Below, piece after piece: positions 49,901 through 61,900 of a stretch of 64,000 nucleotides of DNA (positions within the stretch are counted from its first letter, which is position 1; each line of letters starts with the position of its first letter). The notes below the pieces were generated by a model. The model saw only the letters and a list, made by a program, of their open reading frames with translations. It did no database searches and had not been told where the DNA came from. Both the position numbers and the translations under genes were made by a program. This DNA comes from Scolanthus callimorphus (Eukaryota > Cnidaria > Anthozoa > Actiniaria > Edwardsiidae): contig CM066912.1 in assembly GCA_033964015.1 (NCBI GenBank), positions 29,536,532-29,600,531 on the forward strand, in the 5' to 3' direction.

Positions 49901-52900
49901 GATGTCACCTCAAGGCGCGCAAAGGATTGTTTGCGAAAACGAAACGCTCCTAGGCCCAGCGAGAGATATCCGAATTTGCAGTTTTTTTAAGCAAAAACTA
50001 TATTTTGTCATATATTACACGTCAAACCAGGGAAGGTTTTCTGAGGAGATGGAAATGTTTTTACGCTCAATTGCAATATTTTTAGAATCTCTTTGGCGAA
50101 TGATTGGCGATGCAATAAAAAGTCATTCTGATTGATTAGTTTGAGTAATTTGAGACCAAGAAATTAGCTGGTTGGCTCTTATTCATTAACGAAGTAGATG
50201 CCTAGAAGAAAACTTGATCGCCCGAGAATGTGCCCTAGAGATGCTGTGCTATCAGATTTAGACACACAGACAGACATGCAAGCATTAGTTTACTGTATGC
50301 AGTAAGATCAAGCCGTGTGCCCGATAGCGTGGCATATTATAGCGGAGCTCCTTAAAGCGGAGCACCATAGGTATCGCAGGAAAAAATACAATAGCTCAAA
50401 GTAGAACTCAGGTATAACGGTTATGGTTGAGCGGTATTCCCATTTGGGTATCGCTGGCGCGTCCGTGTCTGCGCGCCCCCACACAGGTAAACCAAGACCC
50501 CAACACAGAAAAATATGTCACCGGGAGCTCCGCTATTAGACAGTGGCTAAATTTATATATTTATATATTAGGTCTATGCTAATGAGTAACGGTGAAAATA
50601 GTGATGAACCGCTGACAAAAAAAATACGCGTTTTCGTTGCTATTTTAATTGCTGATGCCGGCTTTTCACTAGTTAAATAAGCGGAGACCGAGTATACGTA
50701 GACGTAAGAGCTTACGTTAGTGGGCGGAGACGTAAGAAAAGGGAACCTTCCTTTCTGCTTCCTTCACGCTGACGTCTCCTTCGATCTCCGTTCTTATATT
50801 TTAACACGAACGCAAACGACCTTGCGACTCCGTCTCTGCTTACTTCACTAGTGAAATGCCGGCTCAAAGCGCATTTTCACTGAGAAGAGTAATTTGTATA
50901 GAGGGAGATAGAGCAGATTTAGTATGACTGTGATAAGTGCCGTGACACGGCGCAGTCACAGCACGGAGCCTAGCCTGCTGTAGAAACACAGATGAAATCG
51001 CGTAGTCGCGGCACGGTCACGGTCGGCGCGGCACATCTTTGTCGCGGCACTTTTCACAGTCATACGAAATCTGCTCTATCGCAACCAGAGAGGTGAATGG
51101 ATAAGCTTCTTTTACACATTACTTACATTGGAGTTTGACGTGGCTTGTTTCTGTAGGTATCGCGACACAAGGGCAAGCATTATTTGACAACTGGATCACA
51201 AGATATGTTCTCTCGTACTCTACGAACGGAGCGGACTGGACAAGCCTGAAAGAGAAGGGCAAAATTAGGGTAAAACACTGATTAGACTACAATAGTTAGA
51301 CCACACATTCCTCATGCAACTCTGTGCGTCAAGTCTGTCAATTTTAAAGGAAAGGGTTGGAAGCCAGGGGCCGGTTACTAGAAGGTCAGTTAAGAGTTAT
51401 CTGTAGATAAATGCTTATCCAACGGATAAATCCTGAACAAATTCTATACAACAGATAACTTTTATCATGGATAACTTTATCCAAACTTTCAGGAACCGGC
51501 CCCAGGTCGCCAACAATTTGTAGCTCTAAAGACACTCTGACCCTTTTTGCTTAGTACCACTTTAAAGAGCAACACGCAGTCGTAGACGTAGGCCTTCGCG
51601 CTGTTGCTTGTTATTATCTATTATGATCTATTGCTATCCGACTACTATGACAGGCTAATTCATGTATAGCTCCAGTGGACTCTATAGTGCAGTACTTAGC
51701 ATAGAGCAGATTTCGTATGACTGTGAAAAGTGCCTCGATACGGCGCGGCACGAAGCTGGCCTGTTGTAGATACCGAATGAAATTGTGTAGTCGCGGTCGC
51801 GGTCGCGGTCGCGGTCGCGGTCGCGGTCGCGGTCGTGGTCACGGTCACGGTCGCGGTCGCGGTCGCGGTCACGGTCGCGGTCACGGCGCGGCACAACTTT
51901 GTCGCGGCATTTTTCAAAGTCATACGAAATCTGCTCTATCATAAACTCTATAATTTTCATCTTAGAAACTGCAATTTCAACTGCAAAAGATTACGGTTGC
52001 ATGCGGACCTTTTATCATTCTCGTTCCCAGAGCTCCCCGGCTCGTCTGCTCGTAGGGGAGGTTCTGGTGACATCCATTTGAGGGCCGTCGCTGATTTGCT
52101 GACTTTGAACGTGAGGGCATGCGCAGAAAGTTGTTTCTCTCAACGGCTCTGTATCAAATCTCGCGCATGCGTCAGTGGCTCTCACCAGAGCCTCCCCAGC
52201 GAGGAGACGAACCGGGGAGCTCTGGCTTCGAGAATGACTTTAATTCATGCGCTCAGAAAAGGTTTCGTACCGTCAAAGTGACCAAAGCAAATAAATCATA
52301 CCATTGGAACGCTCATCGGACACAGGGTCTTAAGCAAAACCACTTCTTTTTCAAGTTACAAAGCTCAACAATTTACTCGGGCTATTAAGCTAGACTTTTG
52401 AAATATATTCTTGTTTCAGAATTTTACCGCTAATTCAGACAGAAATACTACAGTAACTCACTGGTTTCCAGAAATTAAAGCAAAGGTTATTAGAGTGCGA
52501 CCGTTATCTTGGGATGGACTAACAAACTGTATGCGAATTGAACTCTATGGGTGTGTGGAAGGTAAGCAAAGCCCGAAGCCTAAGGCCCTGTTCACACTAA
52601 TGCGTTTGCAAAAGTATTCGTTTTAGTGTGGACGGGAGATTTAGCTCCAAACAATCGATCAGTTTTTATTTGCTGTTGGCGCGGATTCAAACGAAAACGC
52701 GTTAGTGTGGATGGGCCCTAAACAGAACAGTAACTCACTGGTTATCAGAAATCAAAGCAAAGATTAGCAGATTTTAAACTATATATACCCATATTCATTA
52801 AGAATTCATCAAGTTTGAACAAAGAATATCATAACCGTGGAGGAGCTCGGAAAACGCAGTCTTAATTTGCAGAGAATTGTGAGATTTTATTCCTTCTTTT

Positions 52901-55900
52901 TCTCGGCATTAAATCATTCGTTTGAGAAGTAATATCAAACACTCGATAGAGTTTGTCATCAGGACAAATCTCTTTTTAAACCTCGAAGTCGGTTTAAAAA
53001 CTCGACTTTGCCTCGTTTTTTTTCAACCCTCTTCTCATTGTTTGGAAATCCTGATGAAACACGCTCTCTAGTGTTCGATCTATTACGTCAAGTTTCTCAG
53101 GATTTTTTAATGTAACGGTAGAGGATTGTCTAACTAACATCGTCCTCGACTTCTTAGGAACTAAAAAGGACATCATAGGCAAAGGTAAGAATGTATAATT
53201 GTTATTCATGTGGGCCCAGCATCCGAGTAATATACAGAACGAGGGTTCTAGGATAGGTGGGGCAAACTCACTTCTCAAGTGATGGGGCCAGAGCCAAGTC
53301 AACCAGGCCAAAACTAGAAATACAATGCCGAAATGTATCAACGGTCCATATATTGCTTTAATTAGCAGATTCCCTGTCTTTCGATAAGTTTCCTGTACTT
53401 CATTTTTTATTTATGCAAAGTATTCGCAAAGTTTTGAACTTATAATTTTGATTTCGTGTTCCCGATAATTATCGGGGGGTTTGGGGAGTTTCGAGAAACA
53501 CTTTTCGGGACTTCTAAATCGCGTCCGAAAAACCACCCGAAAAGTTTATCGTGCCCGAAAATATCGGGAGATTTCGAGAAACGACCCCCCCCCGGACTTT
53601 AGAAACATACTCTGTTCCGCAATTCCTGGTTTTGAGTATTATCAAAGAACAGAAACTCATATCAGTTACATAAAACTGGTAGAAGCACTAACATCAGGAT
53701 TTATCACCTTGTTTGAATTGCAGCAAGCAATCAAAACTCAAGACCGGAAACAAAGGAGGAAAGAGAATCGTTATCAGGTACGACGTGTGTCCCATATACG
53801 AAATTCAGTGATTTGTCGGGCAGATTTCCGTTGTCGGGGTTCGCAATCGCGGACGCCACATTCCTTTCTCTAGCGTTGCGTGACCGACACAAAGAAGGGG
53901 CTGCGAGGGAGACTACATTCCTTTTGAACCACATTCAAAGTGAGAAAGTCAATTATAGGAAGTTCGATAACCCTGTTTTGAGAAGGTCATTGGCTATAGT
54001 TTACCTCTTATTTCATTTTTAGTGGTTGCCAAGGCAGTGCTTTATCTTCGTTTCGAGAGAATCGTCAAAGGCAACATCATCCGTGATCAGTCAGACCTAC
54101 ACAACGATGCCAGAATAGTCAACTTCGCACGGCTTTCACGCTTTAGTGAAACTGCGGCAAAGGGGTCGATATTAACGGCGGCGATGTCCTCTTCAACGGC
54201 GCTCAATTCGTAAATAAGCCAAGAGAACAAATAACAATCGCACTCTGGGTGAAGCTTTTCTCGGTAGAAGGCCCTAGTTCAATGTTTGATACGATCGGAG
54301 GTTTAAATTCGACTCATCGGAATGGACAATTCCACTTTGAAGTGGACGGCGGAGCTGTTCGATGGTTCCACCGTGATGAAAAAGGCAACATAGTGTTTAA
54401 TGTCACAACAGAAGTCATTGTGCCAGCCCACATTTGGACGCACATTGTTGGGGTTTATGATTCAAAGACCGGTTTCGCGGAGGTTTACGTGAATGCTAAA
54501 CTTGTGATGAGGGAGGAAGGGACGGGGTTGTTGTCGCACGACTGGAGTGGAAAGGCAGGGATCGGAGAGCATAAGGGGGAGCGATTACTGGATGGAGTTG
54601 TGGACGAGTTCCTGATCTCCAATGTGGTGTTGGCGCAGGATGAAATTAAGAGGCTTATGAAGCGATGCAAGTTCGAGAAAGGTGAGCGAGAAGCATCCCG
54701 ATTTTTTTGTTGTTGTTGCTTTTTGTTATTTTAGAAAAAAAAAAGGAATTCCAGGATGGGTAAACAAAACTTACACGGTCGTCATGTCGAGCTACACATT
54801 TCCAAAATGGGCAGCTGAAATGGGTGTTCAGCCAGGGAACGAGACTGCGCATGCGCCTGACCGTTATTTGAAGCGGCTAGTCACTGTCGTAACCAGACCT
54901 CCTCAGCTCGCCACCTTAGACGAGGAGAAGGCTCTAGTGACATCCATTTGAAGGCATTCTCTGATTAGTCTGCTTGATCTCGATTTTCAAAAACATATCT
55001 GACTATAAAACACCAAAGTTCCCTACTTTTGAGCCATAAAAAGGTCATTGCGTCAGTGCGCAGCGGCAGTGGCTGTCACCACAGCCTTCCTCGCGGATCA
55101 GACGAGCAAGAGGATTTGGGGAAAGGAAACGTGCAATGGATATGCGCAAGCTACCCAGAAAGAGCAACGTTTTACATTCTCACCTGTATCATTCCTAGAG
55201 TGTTTTACACCCATCGGTATGGAAGACATGAAGATTAAAGATGCCCAAGTAACAGCTTCCTCAACCCTGCAGCCTCACAAGCCATTCTACGGACGCCTTA
55301 ACTTGATCTCGTTCTTTGACGATCCCAAGAGAAGCGCCTGGTGCTCTGACGATGATGACAAAGAACCATATCTTACGATAGACCTAAAGGACGAGAGGAC
55401 AATATCAGGTTTGCTTCATTTTATTTAGAGCTAGTCCAGACCAAACTAGAGCGGATTTCAGATGGGTGTCGAAAACTAAACGGAAAGTAAATATCCCTAG
55501 CCTACTTGCAGGCGTTGGAGAGTAGTTTTAAGTCGAGAAACGCGAGTTTGCTTTTGCGTAGCCGCCATCTGGGACAAAATGTGACAAATCGGGGGAGGGG
55601 GGGGGGGGGGGGGTATTTTGTCAAAAATCCAAGATGGCGGCCAAGCGAAAGCAAACTCGCGTTTCTCGACTTAAATCTACTCTCCACACCTGCGAGCAGG
55701 CTAAAATACCCCTAACCAATCAGTGACGAAACCTATTCAACAAAAAAAACAGTCATGTGACCAAATAAATCATGATTCACTGTGTGTTTCGTATTCTGAT
55801 TGGCTGACTAAACAAAGAAACGCGATCTCAGTCAACCAATAGGAATGCGTAGAAAACACAAGTCTGATTTACCTTCGATGGTCATCCGAAATCCGCTCTA

Positions 55901-58900
55901 AGGCTGAGTTACTGCTTTGCGATTCCGGGTTTTGTTCTTGGAAGACTGCGTATTGTAGCCTCCAGCAACCAACAATGAGTTATGTGGTTTTAAACACGAC
56001 ATGCGAGTTTTATAAATCACTTCTGAAATTTATATATTTATATTTACTTCATCTGGGGTACCGTGTCTCTAACTACGATATGGACACTCGTTAATTAAAC
56101 ATGAGTGTCTTTATCGCAGTTATAAACACGCACGTGACCAATATAGGGTTCACCCATTGGTCACAATTCTTATGAATAACTCATGAATTTTAGAAGGCAG
56201 ATTTATAAGCGCCGATTTGTCTGGTCCCTGCTTTAATCTGGGAAATGAGAAATCAGGCCTAACAACAAAAATCTGTACAATCGTAACAGATTTTTAGAAT
56301 ATGGACGTCAGGCGGACACCGAATGAACTAAACAACCTCGGTCCAACACATCGGCGCGTGTAAATCACCTTTCACAGTTCCACATTAAAGGATTCTTACT
56401 GTTGTGTGTCGTAGGGGTGGCCATTCAAGGCGCGTCGGTGCTGGACAGTTTTGTAACAAGTTTCAAAGTGTGTTACAGTCACACAGGGAGGAAGTACAGT
56501 TGCGTTTCCGAGAATGCAACAGGACAGGTAACAAAGTTGAATGATGACTACTATTTGAAAAAAAAATGTGTTATTCAATTCAAACTAGAGCGGTTTTCAC
56601 ATGACTGTCGTGAAAACAATTGCTATTGAGCAATCAGTAGCCAATCGAGAGAAATCACGATTTGCTCCTAAATGGCTTTTTTCTTAGCCAATCAAGCCGA
56701 ACCAATTACTAAGTAATTACACAATTGTATTTACTACAGAATTTGATTGGCTGAGAAAAAGAGTAGCCAATGAGAAGGCAAAGCAATCGCAATTACATAA
56801 CAAGTCTTGAAAGTCATGTGAAATCCGCTCTATCAAAGAACAAATATCGTCCACCTTAGGGGTGGACTATTAGAAATTGGGGTAGCGGGGGTGGCAATTC
56901 CCCAAGAAAAAATTCGAGGAAGCCCAATCCTTCTTAAAAAAATCTTGCAGAGATCCAAGCTAGTAAAAAAACATCATACAAATTTCGGAAAAAAAAATTC
57001 TTCCACAACCTGATCCCCGAAAAAAAAACGTGTGCAAAATTTTTTTGTCAATAAACGTCCTATGATAATTACTAATCAATGTTTCAGGCGCTGATGGGAA
57101 ACACGGACAAGGACAGCGTCAAGATCCACTGGTTCAGCAGGTTTTTCGACGCCCGATTTGTCCGGTTTTACCCGCTTGCCTGGTATGGCGACAGCATTTG
57201 TATGAGAACAGAGCTTTATGGTTGTATTACAGGTAAGTTTCGTTTACAAAAGTGACAGATTGGGTCAATATAGTAGCCTACAAAAAGAGGGGAAGGAAAA
57301 TATAGGAAGAGGAAGTAGGACAGAGTTCGAACGTCAAACTGACAGAGTGCGAAGTTGCCGAACAACACGACAAGGTGTACACGCCCAAAGTGGAAACATA
57401 TTAGCCAACTAAAACTTGCCCAGCAGCAAACATCAAATCCCTTCCGTATGGAAAAAGTATTCGGACAAAAACAGACAGGCAGGTAGATGAATGGAATTGG
57501 ACGACCCCGAGTCCAGAGGGGAAATATTTCAATTCAATGGAGGTTTTAATGACGGGTGTTTCTTGATTTTTGTTGATGTCTATAAATAGCGCAAATTCTA
57601 CTTTAATGAATACTAACACTCCGCCGACAAGGAATGGACTCCTGCTTAAACCAACAATATTTTAAAATCTAACAAAGCGAAACAAAACTTGCAGGCCTTC
57701 TAAGTGACACAATGACCACCATCATAGACGATGTTATCGACCCTACTCAGACTGAGCTGGCAGACTGTAGCGTCAGTTGTGGCAAGGGAACCATTCGGAA
57801 GCTCACACCTTGTACGAAGCACACTAAACAGGCGCAATGTTTGGCAGGAAACAAGGATTTTGTACACAGAGTGCCGTGTGAGAGACCAAGTTGTCCAGGT
57901 AGAGTAATACGGGTTGTCACTGGCCCCTTTTTTGCTTGTTCAAGAGAGAAATGTATGTATTTCGTGGATTACAAGTGATTTCATTCAACGTCATGATTCG
58001 ACAGTATGTCGACGTGCTTGGTAATCAGCAGGAGTGACTGGATAGGCAGAACAAAGCATCCCATTGTTTTCTCGTTCTATTGTATGACCCTCTATTGTTT
58101 AGCACTGAGGGTATCAATCCTATGGGCTTAGATCTTACGAGAGCAGTAATCAGGCTGTCAAGTCTTTTTGTGTGTATCTTCCGAGAGAGTTTGTACTATT
58201 TTATCAATCTCAGGCCCCGTCCACACTACACCGTTTTCAAACGAAAACGGACACTTTTTGCTCCGGATACGGCTATCGTCCACACTACAACGCCGAAAAC
58301 GATCACCGAAAACGGCGAAAACAATACGAAAAACGATCAGTGTGGACGCAAATCTTTTTGAAAACGGAGAAAAAAGTATCCGTTACGTTTGAAAACGATG
58401 TAGTGTGGACGAGGTCTCTGTCACTTTTGAATGCCTCGCGGATGTCAGTGCTTCTAAAACGTGTTCCTTGGTGACCGAGGAGTCGAATGAAGCCGGCCTG
58501 CATGAGCACGTAGCTCCATGAGGTGCAAATTCAATGGCTTTAATAAACAATGCAAGGTCACGCAACGGGACACAAAAAAGTTCGGAACACAAATAGTTGA
58601 CCGCGAAGAGCCAATACAATGACTCGACGAACTGAGGAACGAGAAGTCATTGACGGAAAAAGCCAATAAAAGGGGCTCTCGCGCGCTTAATCTATTCGTC
58701 CACCGTGGACATAAGTAAATTTGTAACCGTGAAAACACATGTACATTTGCCCGTAGTAATCAAAATAATCCTCTAGATTTATAGAAATGCAATTCTAGGT
58801 TGTTTTGACCTGTTGTCAAGAGATTGATTTGGATTTTCTTGTCAGAGAAGTGGCTAGCAGCCATGCGCGAGCCCCTTTAAACCGTATATCTGATCTTCTT

Positions 58901-61900
58901 TTCCCCTTAAGATTGTTTCGCTCCTGTTGGCATGTCGGCGGGTGCTGTGAATGATAGCTCTATATCCGGGTCTTCAAGTGTGGACGAGGCCCACCCGGCC
59001 TATTATGGCCGCGTGATCACGGCAAAAAAGGACGTGGTAGCCAGACGCGGTAGCTGGTGTGCAGGTCACACGGACGATCATCAATATATTGAGGTGGACC
59101 TCAAGAAACCGATCAAAGTAACAGGCAAGTTGTATAGCATTAAAGAGTCTGAGTCAGCCGCCATTTTGGCAGCATAGCAACATACCAAGTCGGAGAAAGC
59201 ATCCATTCTCATCGGCTGATTTAGAGAATATAGAGCAATGTTCTCGATTGAATTTGGTAAATCAAATATGAAACTTTGTTTTTAGATGTTTACTAAGAGA
59301 TTTCTACGTGTAATTCATCTTCTAATATCAAACGAAAATAATAACAAAGGAGTGGCTGATACGGGCTCTTTAACTGCGTCTCGTCCATCTACTAAGGCGA
59401 CTTGTTCCTCCACGAAATGACTAATCATTTCATTTTCAACAACACAGACAAGCTGAGCCTGTTTACACTTATGAAGCAAGCAGGAGAAGGCGTCTGTCTT
59501 CCGTATTCACCTATTTTGATGTTTTGAACAATGTTTTGTCCTAGTTCGTCACTCGTTTCTTATTGTTTTTATGCAACATTCGCCTTTGTCACACAAGCGC
59601 CATCTTGGATTTTTCAGCCGATTTATTCAGCATGAAAACGAGGCCAAGCAGGGCACGGGTTTTGCTCATGTTGGAAAGCGAAGTCTGATGCTGGGATTTA
59701 TGGTACAAAAGTCGACCAAGCTACCGAAAAGTACTCCTTATTTGTTTTAGAACCAAAACGTTGACTGGCTCACTGTTTTTTTTGCTTTGTCGGGTCATTC
59801 TGGAAACAAAATGGCGGCGCGTGACAAAGGCGAATTAGGAGTAGAACTGCGAGTATAAATATTGAAATAACCAAAAAGAAACTGACGTTTGATGCACCAC
59901 AAAAAGTCTATGTAATTAGCAAAATATGAAATGTTAACTTTTACACAGTGCGTTTGTCTTTGACAGGTGTTGGAACTCAGGGTCAGGTGTCTGCTGACCA
60001 CTGGGTAACGAAGTACCGTATTGAATATAGCATTAGCAAGATAGGATGGAATAATTACACAGAAAACTTCAGACCGAAGGTAAACAAGGACGTTTGTGTC
60101 CAGGAAATATTACTACTGTATGCATTGCCACGCGACCTCAAAATTCAATGTTGCAATGGGCGATCTTTAGCCGTCAATCTAACCAAAAACGCTGGATTCG
60201 AAAACGAAATTTATTGCCACATCAACCAAAATGGTTTTAAACTATCCTTTGTCTTCCTTGCCTCGAATGTTTAACTTTCTGGTTCAATAAAACAAACATT
60301 AATACAATTTTCTTGCGTAAAATCGCAACAGTGAATTTTGAGATCGCGTAGCTATGCATACGGTGGTAAGAGCGCAGGTTTTAACGAGAAGGAGCTGTTT
60401 TTGAAGTGGACTCTTGCCAACACTAACAACTGAATGAGTAACACTTATTTACTGGTCCAGAGACCGTTGAGTGCTTTATTATCATGCCAAGTGTCAAAGG
60501 GAACAAAACAAAAACAGAGAAATACAGTTCTTTACGTGAATGAATCGTGCAAAAGCGCGCGCAAATGTGATGGATTTTCGTTTCCGGTTTTGACAGAGGG
60601 GGTGGGTGATTTTGTCCGTGCAAGATTGTGTTTATACCTCTGTTATGCGGTAAGAATGTTTTTTTTCCAAAAAGAAAGAATTCCGTGCAGGAATTTGTTT
60701 TCAAAAATCACCCCCCCCCCCCCCCCCCCCCTTAAAACATACTGTTGCCTTCCCAGTTGTCGCCAGGGAAACAGTCGAATTTCTTCACATTCACGTGATA
60801 CGCTGTTGACCAATAAGATAACTTTGACACTTTGTATATAAAAATACTAACCTTTTGCTTTCACTTTCCAAGATCTTCACAGGTAATGATGATAAAGACA
60901 CCGTCGCCATACGTCATTTGATGCATCCAATCACAGCGCGGTATGTTAGGGTGTATCCGCTGACCTGGCATGGCGGACTCATCTGTATGAGAGCAGAAAT
61001 ATATGGTTGCGATAACATAGGTGAGTACAAATTCGTATTGTAGACACAAGATTTTACCAGAAATTCCATCAATTTGACAAGAAGTGACCAAAGTTACTGA
61101 AGTCACTGAAAAGTCTCTTGGTCACTGAAAAGCCTCTTGGTTTCATTTTTAAATTAAAATTAAAATTTGTTTTGGAACGATTACTTAGTTCCTTTGCAAT
61201 TCTATACAAATCCCTGTAAGTAGTATATAAAAGTTGAAATGCACACTCCGGGTTGCCATCAAGATTTTTTTAACGCGACTGACTAAGGATGTTGCATGCA
61301 CCCAAACCTATCAATGCTAAAATAAAGATGATGCTAGCTAAGATAAAGCCAACAGGTTTCTTTAAGCAATAAAAGTACTTTCCGCGTGCTCTCTGCTTTC
61401 TTACAAACACGAGGGGAATGTTGGGAGAACTGATCAAAACTTTCAAGTTTTATCAATTATCAAGTTTTATCAATTGGTGGATAACAAATATATTTATATT
61501 GTTTGCTTTTACAGCCTTGTATTTGACAAAGACAAAGAGCAAATCTAAGAAGCATGGTACTGCTATTCATAAACCTGCCTTTGACAATCGAAAGAATGGA
61601 GCTATCGTTCGCACAAACGTATTAACGAACTATGACTACCGGAACACAATGGCTGGAGGCCAAACAGCATATCCATATTATCCAGAAGGAACACAATTTC
61701 AAATAGAACAAGGAAATGGTGCACAATTACCAGCATATTCATATAATACACAGGAGTCTTATAGAACTCAACCGTACAATTCTAAACTGACGAGCGACAG
61801 CGAAACTGGGAGAATTTCGATTAACACACCAGTGACATTGGGGATTTATCAATCTGAGAGTAGCCCAGTTTTAAATCAAACTGTCGGAAGTAAAAGTGCT

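Noticed and set aside
51682..52281. Arg-Asp, Arg-Gly and Val-Thr dipeptide frames
   Set aside because: Translation of a (GGTCGC)n hexanucleotide array in a MITE B copy.
53481..53873. 130-codon frame (…CSAIPGFEYYQRTETHISYIK…)
   Set aside because: Begins in a TCGGG-rich inverted block. The flanking exons already join in phase (52,561 to 54,023), and no family is recognised.
61418..61514. Hydrophobic stretch (WWITNIFILFAFTALYL) that could suggest a transmembrane segment before exon 16
   Set aside because: Most of it is the pyrimidine tract and branch region of the intron; the acceptor TTTTACAG at 61,514 and the required phase 1 place the exon start after it.
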